Program-made: the position numbers and the translations under genes | Origin: an uncultured bacterium | GTDB taxonomy: Bacteria; Patescibacteriota; Minisyncoccia; Phycocordibacterales; UBA9973 | NCBI GenBank assembly: GCA_903869975.1 | Contig: CAIQBF010000107.1 | Span: 1 to 27,640 of the forward strand | Direction of reading: 5' to 3' | Length of the DNA: 27,640 bases | Shown here: positions 1 through 7,941 of the stretch, in pieces | Layout: each line of letters opens with the position of its first letter | Position numbering within the stretch: position 1 is the stretch's first letter | The notes under the pieces: model-generated | What the model was told of the DNA's origin: nothing | What the model saw: the letters and a program-made list of their open reading frames with translations, nothing else | Databases searched by the model: none

Positions 1-405
1 ATACTCCTCTAATACCGTTTCATTCTTTAAAAAATGCTGACCATTATCAATCTGGAAAAAAATAACTTCGACATCACTCCCTACTCCACGAGGCATTTGA
101 GCGACACCGTTAGGGTAATTATTGGAGAACTTTATACCTGAGGCCTTTACTGCCTCCTCGGGGGATACTGAACGATCTACGTTTTTTACAAAACGAACAA
201 TAATAGGACTCCCTTGTTCAACATATTTTTGCACGACGAGAAATAATTCTTTTGCAAGTGCTTCTCCATTATTAATGAGCGTATTCCCGACAAATTCAGA
301 CGGAAGCTCATTTTGTTTATCCAATAAATGATTTTCTAAAATCGAACTGATACTAGAAATCTGTATCAGATTAATCGGTACAAGCTGAGGGATAATCTTC
401 GACAT
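1..405 (-). CDS. Hypothetical protein, C-terminus beyond the window edge
   Basis: Reading leftwards from the ATG at 405-403, the frame stays open for 135 codons to the first base of the window, so the gene is truncated by the edge. The protein begins MSKIIPQLVPINLIQ and continues as a soluble, mixed-charge sequence with no signal peptide, membrane segment or motif I recognise. A -10-like hexamer TTTAAT (419-414) ends 8 nt before the ATG, matching the spacing of other genes here. It follows recJ on the same strand after a 57-nt gap. The region is AT-richer than recJ. Function unknown. Confidence 0.7.
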   Translation of the reverse strand, partial: MSKIIPQLVPINLIQISSISSILENHLLDKQNELPSEFVGNTLINNGEALAKELFLVVQKYVEQGSPIIVRFVKNVDRSVSPEEAVKASGIKFSNNYPNGVAQMPRGVGSDVEVIFFQIDNGQHFLKNETVLEEY

Positions 406-462
406 AAACCAACATTAAATTGTTACGAACAATAGCGTTCTTATTTAGAAGATACCCTATCT

Positions 463-2199
463 TTACAGTATGTCAAGGATCCGCAACCGTATGGTAGTTC
501 GTCCTGCAAAATATGACTTCTCGAGTGTAGCGACAAGGTCGATGCGCGCACCCTCGCTCGCCTTCTTGGTGAAAGTATCTCCGTCTGCAAAAAACGACAT
601 AGCGGTTCGCTCGAGCTGCATGTCGTCCGTGACGATAATTTCAAGATGGTTTTTTTCCTTACCAAACTGTTTGGTCTTTTTGATCGTTACATTTTTGAAA
701 AGGAACAGCGGTTTTGGATTGCCGAGACCGAATGGCGCGAGCCGGTTTATCATCGTAGTTGTATTGTCATTCACATCGGAAAGCGAAAGTGTCGCGTCTA
801 TGACAGCGCCCGTAGTTACGAGATCTTTTTTGAGCGTATCAAAAAGTGCACAGAGCTTTTCCTCGAGGTGATACACCGAATCTTGAGCGACAGAAAATCC
901 GCCCGCGAGTTCGTGCCCGCCGAATTCGAGAAAGTGTTCGCGTGCAGCCGTCATGAGATCCACAACGTTTACCGCGCCGTTTGAGCGGCACGAACCTTTC
1001 ACCAGGAGCGGCTCCCCTGGCTTCACTTCCCCGATACCCTCCCTGCCCCACACAAAAACTGGCCGATTGTACTCGTCCATAATCTTACCTGCCACAATAC
1101 CCACGACTCCCACACGCCACTCGGGGTTGCCGATAACGATGATGGGGCCGAGTTCGCGCTCGGAGAGTTTCGCTTTTACATCCTTCATAATGCGCGCCAC
1201 GATCTGCTTGCGCTCGTCGTTGATCTTCGTAAGGTGATCCGCAACCGTGCCCGCTTTCAGAGAATCACGTTCACTCAAGAGCTCAAACGCTCGCATCGGC
1301 GAATCCATGCGCGAGGCAGCATTAAGCCGAGGCGTCACCATAAAGGTAATATCGTCTTCCATAATCGTGCGCTGGTCGATACTGAGCTTCCGCAAAAGCT
1401 GCATGATGCCAGGGCGAGGAGATTTGCGAAAGACCTGCATACCAAACGATGCGATCGCTCTATTCTCGCCCGTGAGCGGAACCATATCTGAAAGAGTAGC
1501 CAGGCCAGCCATGTCGAGGAGCCACTTCTCCCATCCCGCGCCAACCTTGAATTCCTCACCATATTTTGAGAGAAAAGCTTGAACAAATTTAAACATGACG
1601 CCTGAACCACAGAGCATCGGATCTGGGTACGCACTTTCGGTATCGGCCCCGATCTTAGGATTCACGACGGCAAAGGCCGCAGGCAGTGTGGCATGCGGCA
1701 AATGATGATCCGTTACTATCACATCCACACCGTGCTCCTGTGCAAAAGCAATGTCTTCATGATTGGTCGTACCAAGGTCGATAGTTATGATGAGCTTCAC
1801 GTCGTCCGTAATAAATTGCTCCACTGCTGGGCGGTTGAGTCCGTAGCCTTCCGTATGACGATCAGGAATATATACGACAAAATTCTCATACCCTATTTTC
1901 TTCAAGAGGTCGTGTAAAATCACTGCACCCGGAATTCCATCGCAGTCATAATCGGCGTAGACAACAATCTTTTCTTCTTTTTTGATAGCCTCATACACGC
2001 GCACAACGGCACGCTCCATATCGTGCATCAAAAATGGATTATGCAGATGATTCTCATAGCTTGGCTTGAGGTACCGCGCAGCTGCCTCCTCTGTCGTATA
2101 CCCCCGATTCACAAGCAGTTTTACCAGGAGCGGCGAGTGCGTTGTGAGCGAATGAGCGCCCTTGGCGGGCTCCCGGGCATGAGTAAAAAGTCTTTGCAT
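463..2199 (-). CDS. recJ: Single-stranded-DNA-specific exonuclease RecJ (DHH family)
   Basis: This 578-residue protein is a DHH/DHHA1 phosphoesterase that degrades single-stranded DNA 5' to 3' in recombination and mismatch or base-excision repair. Visible motifs are DYDCDG (residues 83-88, metal site), IDLG (140-143, where most RecJ proteins have DNG), TDHH (163-166), the motif around D238 (ATLSDMVPL), a WRVGVVGIVAGKI segment (361-373), and FGGHELAGG of the DHHA1 domain (426-434), followed by an OB-type C-terminal part. Length is normal for the family. The ATG was chosen because an extended -10 (TG-C-TAGAAT, 2217-2209) lies 9 nt upstream. It is divergent from the HIT gene and shares a symmetric promoter region with it. 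Confidence 0.93.
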   Translation of the reverse strand: MQRLFTHAREPAKGAHSLTTHSPLLVKLLVNRGYTTEEAAARYLKPSYENHLHNPFLMHDMERAVVRVYEAIKKEEKIVVYADYDCDGIPGAVILHDLLKKIGYENFVVYIPDRHTEGYGLNRPAVEQFITDDVKLIITIDLGTTNHEDIAFAQEHGVDVIVTDHHLPHATLPAAFAVVNPKIGADTESAYPDPMLCGSGVMFKFVQAFLSKYGEEFKVGAGWEKWLLDMAGLATLSDMVPLTGENRAIASFGMQVFRKSPRPGIMQLLRKLSIDQRTIMEDDITFMVTPRLNAASRMDSPMRAFELLSERDSLKAGTVADHLTKINDERKQIVARIMKDVKAKLSERELGPIIVIGNPEWRVGVVGIVAGKIMDEYNRPVFVWGREGIGEVKPGEPLLVKGSCRSNGAVNVVDLMTAAREHFLEFGGHELAGGFSVAQDSVYHLEEKLCALFDTLKKDLVTTGAVIDATLSLSDVNDNTTTMINRLAPFGLGNPKPLFLFKNVTIKKTKQFGKEKNHLEIIVTDDMQLERTAMSFFADGDTFTKKASEGARIDLVATLEKSYFAGRTTIRLRILDIL

Positions 2200-2208
2200 A
2201 CAGGCGGT

Positions 2209-2238
2209 ATTCTAGCACGCACACCTCTGTGCTAGACT
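2209..2238. promoter_or_regulatory. Mirror-symmetric divergent promoter pair for recJ and the HIT gene
   Basis: A perfect 8-bp inverted repeat (TCTAGCAC at 2211-2218 and GTGCTAGA at 2229-2236) contains two extended -10 elements facing away from each other: TG-C-TAGAAT leftward (2217-2209) for recJ and TG-C-TAGACT rightward (2230-2238) for HIT. Each ends 9 nt before its start codon, so both ATGs (2199 and 2248) are equidistant from the symmetry axis. The expected transcripts would have leaders of about 0-3 nt. The same palindrome could be an operator that represses both genes together. Promoter function is inferred from sequence only. Confidence 0.6.
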
Positions 2239-2247
2239 ACAGGACAT

Positions 2248-2661
2248 ATGAAGGACACGAACTGCCTATTTTGCAAAATCGCTACCGGAGAGATCCCTTG
2301 CGATAAAGTGTACGAGGACGCGGATACGCTCGCTTTTTTGGATATACACCCCGTTAATCCAGGCCACACACTTGTGATCCCAAAAGAACATTGCCAAAAT
2401 GTTTTCGAGACTCCTGAGGAAATCTGGAACAAGGTGATGCAGAGCGTACAAAAAGTCGCCCAGGCAATTCGTACTGGACTACCTACAGAAGATCTGAACA
2501 TTGCCATGAACAACGGCACCTACGCAGGCCAAGTCGTATTCCACGCCCACGTACACATCATGCCCCGCCACGCAGGCGACGGCTTTGAACTCTGGCACGG
2601 CAAAATGTATGCGGAAGGCGAAGCAAGCGTTATCGCAGAAAAAATAAAAAAGGCTTTCTGA
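2248..2661 (+). CDS. HIT family nucleotide hydrolase
   Basis: This 137-residue protein has the histidine-triad signature HAHVHIMPRH (H99, H101, H103), the nucleotidyl-binding catalytic motif of the Hint branch, which hydrolyses nucleoside phosphoramidates or related AMP-lysine-type substrates. The N-terminus has a CxxC pair (C6, C9), common in zinc-binding HIT proteins, and the DIHPVNPGHTLVIPKEH segment (32-48) is a typical family core. Length is normal. There is no Shine-Dalgarno sequence; the start is set by the -10 box 9 nt upstream. The last codons overlap the 5' arm of hairpin element A. The physiological substrate is not known. Confidence 0.92.
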   Translation: MKDTNCLFCKIATGEIPCDKVYEDADTLAFLDIHPVNPGHTLVIPKEHCQNVFETPEEIWNKVMQSVQKVAQAIRTGLPTEDLNIAMNNGTYAGQVVFHAHVHIMPRHAGDGFELWHGKMYAEGEASVIAEKIKKAF

Positions 2662-2746
2662 GAAGGCCTCTCGCAGGACCCGCAGGGGTCCGAGAGGCGC
2701 CGTTCGCGGGCACGCGAAACGGCGTTGCCTTTCAGAAAGCCTTTTT
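2647..2746. repeat. Branched hairpin element A, bidirectional terminator-like
   Basis: An outer stem (2647-2667 with 2727-2746; 20 pairs with one bulged G in the left arm) encloses a 59-nt insert (2668-2726) that folds into two further hairpins, giving a three-way junction. Hairpin 1 has a 6-bp tip stem GGACCC/GGGTCC with a 4-nt loop. Hairpin 2 has CGCCGTT/AACGGCG and CGCG/CGCG stems with a bulged A. Both ends carry A/T runs, so it can act as an intrinsic terminator on both strands between the convergent HIT and pgk genes. The insert is the same length as, and closely similar to, that of element B at 27102-27160, while the outer stems are unrelated beyond AAGGC/GCCTT. Confidence 0.8.
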
Positions 2747-2762
2747 AATTTTGTCTGCGATT

Positions 2763-3881
2763 CTACTTTAATGCAGTAATTCCCGGCAATGTCCCCTTCG
2801 AAAGAAACTCGAGTGTAGCTCCTCCGCCAGTCGATACAAAACTGAATTTATCCGCAAGCTTCTTCTTCTCAACAAGCACGGAAGTGTCTCCGCCGCCGAT
2901 AATAGTTTCAGCTTTTGCATTCGCAAGAAGCTTCAAAAGAGCCTCAGTAGCCTTGGTGTATCCTCCTTCGTAGTATCCCATCGGGCCATTCCAGAGAATG
3001 AGTTTCGCTTTTGCGATTACCGGAGCAAGTGCTTCAATTGCAGGTAGTCCGATATCCAAAATAGAATCTTCTTTCGTGACGCTTGCAAGAGGAACCGTTT
3101 TTGCTTTCTTCTCCTTACCTGAAACCACTACCATATCAGGAATGATTAACTTCTGATTTTTTATCATGGCTTTCAAATTCGGAAGGTTCTCATCGGTCTT
3201 AGATTTTCCAACCTCAAACCCTTCAGCCTTAAAAAAATTGTTGGCAAGGATACCTCCGATAAACACACTGTCAGCTTCAGCGAGATATTTCTTGAGAAGC
3301 GGAATCTTGGTCTCCGCCTTTCCGCCGCCAAGAATAAAGAGGAATGGGCGCTTCGGCTTCAAAACGCGAGATAGTTCTTTGACCTCGCGTTCAAACTGAA
3401 GTCCTGCATATGAAGGCAGGAGTTTCGCAACACCAACAATCGACGCATCTGCGCGGTGAGAAACAGGGAATGCCTCGTTTACATACGCATCACCGTACGA
3501 TGCAAGAATGCGTGCAAACGCTTTGTCGCCTTCTTTTTCCCCTGGATTGCTTCGAAGATTCTCAAGCATGAGAACGTCGCCATTCTTCATATCCTCAAGA
3601 GCATCCGCAACCTTCACTCCTACGATGTCGTCAACGAAACGAACTGGAATATGCTTTTTGAGTGCGGAGTATACCGGCTTGAGAGACTCTTTAGGATCAC
3701 GGCCGATGTGTGAAATGATCACGACGCGCGCACCCTTCTTCTGAAGAAGCGCGATGGTCGGAAGCGCAACTCGAATACGCGTCGCATCTAAGATCTTTCC
3801 GTTTACGATAGGCACATTGAAATCAGTGCGCACGAGCACATACTTTCCCTTACAGTCCTTGAGTGATTTAACGGAGATCAT
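2763..3881 (-). CDS. pgk: Phosphoglycerate kinase
   Basis: This 372-residue enzyme interconverts 1,3-bisphosphoglycerate + ADP and 3-phosphoglycerate + ATP in cytoplasmic glycolysis. Visible family motifs are VLVRTDFNVP (residues 16-25, substrate-binding Asp/Asn), the SHIGRD segment, the LENLRSNPGE region, ILGGGKAETK, WNGPMG, IIGGGDTSVLV and the C-terminal STGGGATLEFL hinge and nucleotide loop. The frame is open upstream as far as 4070, but that extension lies in tpiA and has no kinase similarity. The start MISVKSLKD at 3881 fits the family N-terminus and overlaps the tpiA 3' end by 14 nt, which suggests translational coupling. Transcription probably ends at element A. Confidence 0.95.
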   Translation of the reverse strand: MISVKSLKDCKGKYVLVRTDFNVPIVNGKILDATRIRVALPTIALLQKKGARVVIISHIGRDPKESLKPVYSALKKHIPVRFVDDIVGVKVADALEDMKNGDVLMLENLRSNPGEKEGDKAFARILASYGDAYVNEAFPVSHRADASIVGVAKLLPSYAGLQFEREVKELSRVLKPKRPFLFILGGGKAETKIPLLKKYLAEADSVFIGGILANNFFKAEGFEVGKSKTDENLPNLKAMIKNQKLIIPDMVVVSGKEKKAKTVPLASVTKEDSILDIGLPAIEALAPVIAKAKLILWNGPMGYYEGGYTKATEALLKLLANAKAETIIGGGDTSVLVEKKKLADKFSFVSTGGGATLEFLSKGTLPGITALK

Positions 3882-4656
3882 TGGAATCTTTGAGATTATT
3901 AGCGGTTTGTAATATGGCAACGAATTTCTTGGGCGTGAGACTCGCGCGTCCGGGCAAGAGCCCATCCGCCTTACCTCCGACCAAAAATCCAACGGCGTTC
4001 TTCTCGTCCACCGATCCTCCGTAGAGAATGCGGACTTTCTCCGCGGCGACTGCCCCAAAAATATCGGCAAGTACTTTTCGAATATATATCATCATCTCCT
4101 GACAATCCTCCGGTGTAGCATCACGACGATTCTCGGTCGACGAAAGTGCCCAGACTGGTTCATATGCAATAACAAGTCTCGACAAAGCGGATTTTGGAAT
4201 ACCCGCAAGGCATTCTTCGATCTGCGTCTTCACGACGCTAAGATACCACATGGTTGTATCGCGCTCAGTCTCCCCTACGCAGATAATCGGCGTCATCTTG
4301 TTGGCAAGCACAAGCTCTACCTTTTTGTTTACAATAGCATTTGTCTCACCAAGAGATCGGCGCTCCGAATGACCAACAATGACGTACCGAATCTTCATCG
4401 GCGCAATCATACCCGCAGAAACTTCCCCGGTAAAAGCACCCTCTTTTGCAGAAGAAATATTCTGCGCAGCGAGACCAAATCCAAGAGAAACCGACTTCGC
4501 AAGCTCAGGAAGATACACAAAAGGAGCGGCGACTGCAGCGTCGATATTTTTGAATTTTGAAGCCTCTTTTTTAATACTGAGGAAATTCGTCCGGGCATCG
4601 CGCAGGCTTTTTGGGTTCATCTTCCAATTGCCGACAATGAGTTTTTTCATAGACAT
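3868..4656 (-). CDS. tpiA: Triosephosphate isomerase
   Basis: This 262-residue TIM-barrel enzyme interconverts dihydroxyacetone phosphate and glyceraldehyde 3-phosphate. Catalytic residues are visible: N10 and K12 in GNWKMN, H96 in VGHSERR and E166 in AYEPVWA. The flexible loop 6 after E166 reads LSSTENRRDATPEDCQ instead of the usual IGTGKTATPEQ-type loop, and the C-terminal phosphate loop is GLLPGRASL rather than GGASL, so this is a divergent TIM. An extended -10 of consensus sequence (TG-A-TATAAT, 4671-4663) ends 6 nt before the ATG, predicting a leaderless mRNA. A second in-frame ATG lies two codons in. It is followed by pgk with overlap. Confidence 0.94.
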   Translation of the reverse strand: MSMKKLIVGNWKMNPKSLRDARTNFLSIKKEASKFKNIDAAVAAPFVYLPELAKSVSLGFGLAAQNISSAKEGAFTGEVSAGMIAPMKIRYVIVGHSERRSLGETNAIVNKKVELVLANKMTPIICVGETERDTTMWYLSVVKTQIEECLAGIPKSALSRLVIAYEPVWALSSTENRRDATPEDCQEMMIYIRKVLADIFGAVAAEKVRILYGGSVDEKNAVGFLVGGKADGLLPGRASLTPKKFVAILQTANNLKDSNDLR

Positions 4657-4662
4657 GCGCCG

Positions 4663-4671
4663 ATTATATCA
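4663..4671 (-). promoter_or_regulatory. Extended -10 promoter of tpiA-pgk
   Basis: TG-A-TATAAT on the minus strand is a perfect -10 with the extended TGN element. It ends 6 nt before the tpiA ATG, so transcription should start at or next to the first base of the coding sequence. It gives tpiA-pgk its own transcription start although the pilus operon runs into it from upstream. Confidence 0.7.
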
Positions 4672-4679
4672 CGACCACG

Positions 4680-5102
4680 CTATCTCGTCTGCGCCCACGA
4701 GCGTATGGAGAAATCACCAAGTGTCCCGTTCCCCACGCGAATCGTAGCGCGGTGCTGGCTATTTTGGACATTCCCCGTTGAAACGATCTCCTCCGTCGTG
4801 CTGTCATAAAAATCAATGGTTGCGACAGCGGTAGCCGCGCCAATAGAGAGCGTCGAACCAGAAGACGGGAGCATATTCTTATACCTATAATAGAGGTCTT
4901 CCCCGGCCGATTCAGCCATAAAATAGCTCGCATGCGAAGCGAATGCCTGATTTGCCGTATGAAACTCTCGAGCGGACGGGCCTGTAAGGCCAAGTACTAC
5001 AAGGACTGAGGCCGCAATAAAGAAAATAACCGAGATCATCATCGCAGCACCTCGCTCAGCGTTTCGAGAATATATACCTGTTTTTTTGAATATATGTTTC
5101 AT
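4680..5102 (-). CDS. PilX-like pilus assembly protein
   Basis: This 140-residue protein is the last gene of the pilus cluster. It has a short basic N-terminus ending ERGAAMM, then one hydrophobic segment (about residues 21-41) followed by a small Ser/Thr-rich extracytoplasmic domain, the layout of PilX/PulK-type minor pilins. It lacks the glutamate at +5 seen in the three prepilins upstream, as is common in this subgroup. It is 5 nt downstream of the preceding prepilin gene, which supports an operon. The assignment rests on topology and context; sequence identity to named PilX proteins was not tested. Confidence 0.65.
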   Translation of the reverse strand: MKHIFKKTGIYSRNAERGAAMMISVIFFIAASVLVVLGLTGPSAREFHTANQAFASHASYFMAESAGEDLYYRYKNMLPSSGSTLSIGAATAVATIDFYDSTTEEIVSTGNVQNSQHRATIRVGNGTLGDFSIRSWAQTR

Positions 5103-5107
5103 ACAGA

Positions 5108-5659
5108 TTATGGGTGAGCGTAGCTTCCACGAAGCGCAGCAGTCTCAGAAACGGAAACAGTACGTCCGCTCGGTGAACGGAGAGATCGCACTGTCATCTC
5201 AACACGAACCGCACTTCCGGCTGTGGTTGTGATGGTACGGAAAACGAGAGACGTTACCGCAATCCTGCCTCCCGTAAGATCTCGCGGTTCAGTGTCCGTA
5301 CTGTCAGCTATTTGGAGTACTCCGCCACTCAGTGCAAACGTAACTGTTTTCGGTGAGCCGCTACCGTCGAGCGCATTGAGTACCAGTGTTCCAGGCGTCA
5401 TATCAAGCACGCTTGATCCACCATCAATACTCTCAGCATTACGAAATTCACGAACCATACGCTCAGTAGCAACATGGACAGCATCGAGCAGGTCGTCGTT
5501 CACTCGAACTTCAGTGTATGCGCGTGACAAGCCAGCAAGAGCACCGACGAGTACCGTAGAGAGCGTTATAAAAAGCGCCATATATACCACCATCTCCACG
5601 AGTGAGTACCCCCCCGCCATTTTGCGCCCCCGTTTTTTTGTATGCAAAAATGAAACCAT
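5108..5659 (-). CDS. Type IV pilin-like protein with class III prepilin signal (PilW/GspJ type)
   Basis: This 183-residue protein has a basic leader ending MAGG, then YSLVEMVVYMALFITLSTV, the classic prepilin cleavage and methylation site (cut after Gly17, Tyr at +1, Glu at +5) followed by the hydrophobic assembly helix. The remaining ~145 residues form a beta-rich globular head with a region resembling pseudopilin J/PilW proteins (ATERMVREFRNAES). It would be processed by a prepilin peptidase not encoded in this window and assembled as a minor pilin. Spacing to neighbours is 3 and 5 nt. Confidence 0.8.
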   Translation of the reverse strand: MVSFLHTKKRGRKMAGGYSLVEMVVYMALFITLSTVLVGALAGLSRAYTEVRVNDDLLDAVHVATERMVREFRNAESIDGGSSVLDMTPGTLVLNALDGSGSPKTVTFALSGGVLQIADSTDTEPRDLTGGRIAVTSLVFRTITTTAGSAVRVEMTVRSLRSPSGRTVSVSETAALRGSYAHP

Positions 5660-5662
5660 GGA

Positions 5663-6202
5663 TTATATAAAAATGTTCATGAGATAGAACGAAAGCGACC
5701 GAGAGATATCACGTCCATCGCTCGTCGTCCATGTTACATGAGCGGTGATACGCTTTGCATCCGCATCAGGACTACCGCTCGGAGAAATCTCCCCCGACCC
5801 TGCTTCACGGAGTACTTCTTCTACTGTAATCGAACGCGTATACATCCCAACCACTCCATCACTCGAACTCGTCGAAAGCAACCAGGTGTTGGTACTCGAA
5901 TCAAAAGTTGGATAGTAGGTCGTAGCCGGATCAAGCGCAGCAATATCTGCCCACGAATCATCCCGTACGACGCGCACCGCTTCAGCCGCCTCCTCAAGCA
6001 CGGTCGAAGCGACATAGGTGTCGAGCGAGGTGTGAGATATGACCAATGACTGTCCCGCAATATAAATCACCGAAACCAGAGAAAGCGAAATAATCCCTGT
6101 AGCAATGACGATCTCTACGAGGTTGAACCCCTCTTGCCGTTGAGACAGGAAGTTTTTTGAGCGAACAGGCCTTTGTGCTCTATCAGTAATTCGCATATGC
6201 AA
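5663..6202 (-). CDS. Type IV pilin-like protein with class III prepilin signal (PilV/GspI type)
   Basis: A 179-residue prepilin. A long basic leader ends QRQEG (Gly25), then FNLVEIVIATGIISLSLVS gives the +1 Phe, +5 Glu and hydrophobic alpha1 helix. The segment after the helix (VASTVLEEAAEAVRVVRDD) resembles PilV/PulI minor pseudopilins. Two in-frame ATGs (codons 1 and 3) are possible starts; no Shine-Dalgarno sequence decides between them. It lies between two other prepilin genes in the same operon and is expected at the pilus tip or as a priming subunit, by analogy to the family. Confidence 0.8.
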   Translation of the reverse strand: MHMRITDRAQRPVRSKNFLSQRQEGFNLVEIVIATGIISLSLVSVIYIAGQSLVISHTSLDTYVASTVLEEAAEAVRVVRDDSWADIAALDPATTYYPTFDSSTNTWLLSTSSSDGVVGMYTRSITVEEVLREAGSGEISPSGSPDADAKRITAHVTWTTSDGRDISRSLSFYLMNIFI

Positions 6203-6214
6203 TTCTCGGAACTA

Positions 6215-6706
6215 TTACCGGCTGCTTGATACGGCACCCGCGCGAGAAACAGTCACCGTCTTTTGACCAAGAGTCGAAGTAAGACGCTTGATTACAAACG
6301 TTCCATATCCAGTAGTATCCCCCATCCCTTCCTCAAACACAATATCATCTCCTCCGCCACTCAAAGTAATCACATCGATCTTCACGCGCACATCAAGCGG
6401 TACCGGCTGGTTGCCCACAGCGCCCACTGAATATGTCGGCCCCGAAAATAACACCGCCTGCCGTTCCTCAAGATGCACTCCATAGTAAGTACCTCCCTCT
6501 GCAGCCACCGTGCGCGATCGTGCTTGGTTGATCAAAGCAACAACTTCATCCACTCCATTATTAAGCGCCTGCGTCTCACTGAAGCGAGACAAACTCAATG
6601 CCGTGATACTCGCGAGTATGACAACAACAGCGATGCCAATAATCAGCTCAAGCAGCATATAGCCACCACGTGCGCCTTTGAGTTGAGTACCAATCGATGT
6701 TCGCAT
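6215..6706 (-). CDS. Type IV pilin-like protein with class III prepilin signal (FimT/GspH type)
   Basis: A 163-residue prepilin with leader ending GARGG (Gly15) followed by YMLLELIIGIAVVVILASIT, giving +1 Tyr, +5 Glu and a hydrophobic assembly helix. The head includes the INQARSRTVAAEGGTYYGVHL segment typical of FimT/GspH minor pilins (ARS-A in the helix, then the GV-L beta-strand). It follows pilC by 9 nt and is the first pilin gene after the machinery genes. No major-pilin gene that stands out by composition was seen in the window. Confidence 0.82.
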   Translation of the reverse strand: MRTSIGTQLKGARGGYMLLELIIGIAVVVILASITALSLSRFSETQALNNGVDEVVALINQARSRTVAAEGGTYYGVHLEERQAVLFSGPTYSVGAVGNQPVPLDVRVKIDVITLSGGGDDIVFEEGMGDTTGYGTFVIKRLTSTLGQKTVTVSRAGAVSSSR

Positions 6707-6715
6707 AAAAATTCC

Positions 6716-7936
6716 TTATGATGCCGTGAGCGTACTGACCAATCCGTACATTGGCGCGATCATGGATACCGCAAAGAATCCAACCGCAGCACCAATGAAC
6801 ACCATAAGCACCGGCTCGATAATTGTCGAGAGGTTCTTGGTCTGTGCGTCGACCTCTTCTTCGTAGTAAGTAGCAACATCTCCGAGCATCTGCGTAAGCG
6901 CGCCCGTCTCTTCTCCCACAGCAACCATCTCTCCCACCATGACAGGATACAAGTCCGGCTGCGCCTTAAAGACATTTGAAAGCACTTCACCGCGCTGAAC
7001 AGCGCTGTTTGCCGACTCAAGGACGTCCTTGTAATAGCTATTCTGTACAACATCCTTGGTAATCGAAAGCGCGCGAGTCATTTCGACACCAGCAGAAAGG
7101 AGCGATGAGAGTGTACGCGCAGTACGCGCAGTGTTTACCTCACGCACAATACTTTTAATGCCGGGAAGCATAAGTACAATACGATCATTCGTACGGCGCA
7201 TACGTTTTGATTTCACAAACAAGGTAACGAGGGCAATACATCCAAACATACCCCCGAGGAACTGAAGTGGGTGTGTCGAAACCGTATCCGATACCGCAAT
7301 AACAAAGCGTGTTGATGCTGGAAGTGTCGTGCCGAAATCGCTGAATATTTTTGTGAGCGTCGGTACCACAAAAATAAGCATCAATATACCGATGATTATG
7401 ATAGCCGAAACGATAATAGCCGGGTACATGAGAGCGCTTTTTACTTTACGATTAAGCTCAAATGATTTTTCTAGATTCACGCCAATATCCTTGAGAGCGC
7501 CCGACATGTTCCCCGACTCCTCGCCAGCATGCACCATAGACACGAACAGTGGCGCAAATACTTTTGGATATTTTGAAAGACCAAGAGAAAGCGTACCTCC
7601 TTGGTTGATCGTCGCAAGAAGCCCATCGAGTACGATATCAAATGCGGGGTTTTTGTTTTGTTTCTTTTCTACTTCAATTGCGCGAAAAAGTGGCAACCCT
7701 GCCGAAAGCATCCCCGAGAGGTTGTGCGTAAAAACCACTTTTTCTCGTAACGTTACCCGGGAAAAAAATCGTTCAAAACTAAGAGAAAACGCGCTCTTGG
7801 TAGCGATAGGCTTCACTGAAAGTGGTATCTGACTGCGTCCGCGCAACTCTTTCGCAACGCCGAAACGATCCTCCGCTTCAAGCGTACCACTCACAATCTC
7901 GCCCTGCGCGTCACGCGCTGTGTAATTGAATAGCAT
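6716..7936 (-). CDS. pilC: Type IV pilus inner-membrane platform protein PilC (GspF family)
   Basis: This 406-residue polytopic protein is the membrane platform that couples the PilB motor to pilin extrusion. It has two T2SF domains in tandem, with membrane segments near residues 167-195 (ALMYPAIIVSAIIIIGILMLIFVVPTL), 220-240 and 375-400 (VLMVFIGAAVGFFAVSMIAP), and the family repeats 'FTHNLSGMLSAGLPLFRAIE' and 'TARTLSSLLSAGVEMTRALS'. Length is normal for PilC. The gene starts 5 nt after the pilB stop. Confidence 0.93.
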   Translation of the reverse strand: MLFNYTARDAQGEIVSGTLEAEDRFGVAKELRGRSQIPLSVKPIATKSAFSLSFERFFSRVTLREKVVFTHNLSGMLSAGLPLFRAIEVEKKQNKNPAFDIVLDGLLATINQGGTLSLGLSKYPKVFAPLFVSMVHAGEESGNMSGALKDIGVNLEKSFELNRKVKSALMYPAIIVSAIIIIGILMLIFVVPTLTKIFSDFGTTLPASTRFVIAVSDTVSTHPLQFLGGMFGCIALVTLFVKSKRMRRTNDRIVLMLPGIKSIVREVNTARTARTLSSLLSAGVEMTRALSITKDVVQNSYYKDVLESANSAVQRGEVLSNVFKAQPDLYPVMVGEMVAVGEETGALTQMLGDVATYYEEEVDAQTKNLSTIIEPVLMVFIGAAVGFFAVSMIAPMYGLVSTLTAS

Positions 7937-7941
7937 AAATA

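Noticed and set aside
420..432. TTGTT-ACG-AACAA inverted repeat upstream of the left-edge gene
   Set aside because: Only 5-bp arms in AT-rich DNA; no support as an operator.
2647..2746. Integron attC site or transposon end as explanation of the branched hairpin
   Set aside because: No GTTRRRY/RYYYAAC core sites, no integrase or transposase and no target-site duplication.
3882..4070. N-terminal extension of pgk
   Set aside because: The extra 63 residues come from the tpiA coding region in another frame and precede a family-typical N-terminus.
7747..7756. GTAACGTTAC palindrome in pilC as a further partition site
   Set aside because: It shares only short arms with the cluster sites, lies 13 kb away and can be explained by chance in coding DNA.
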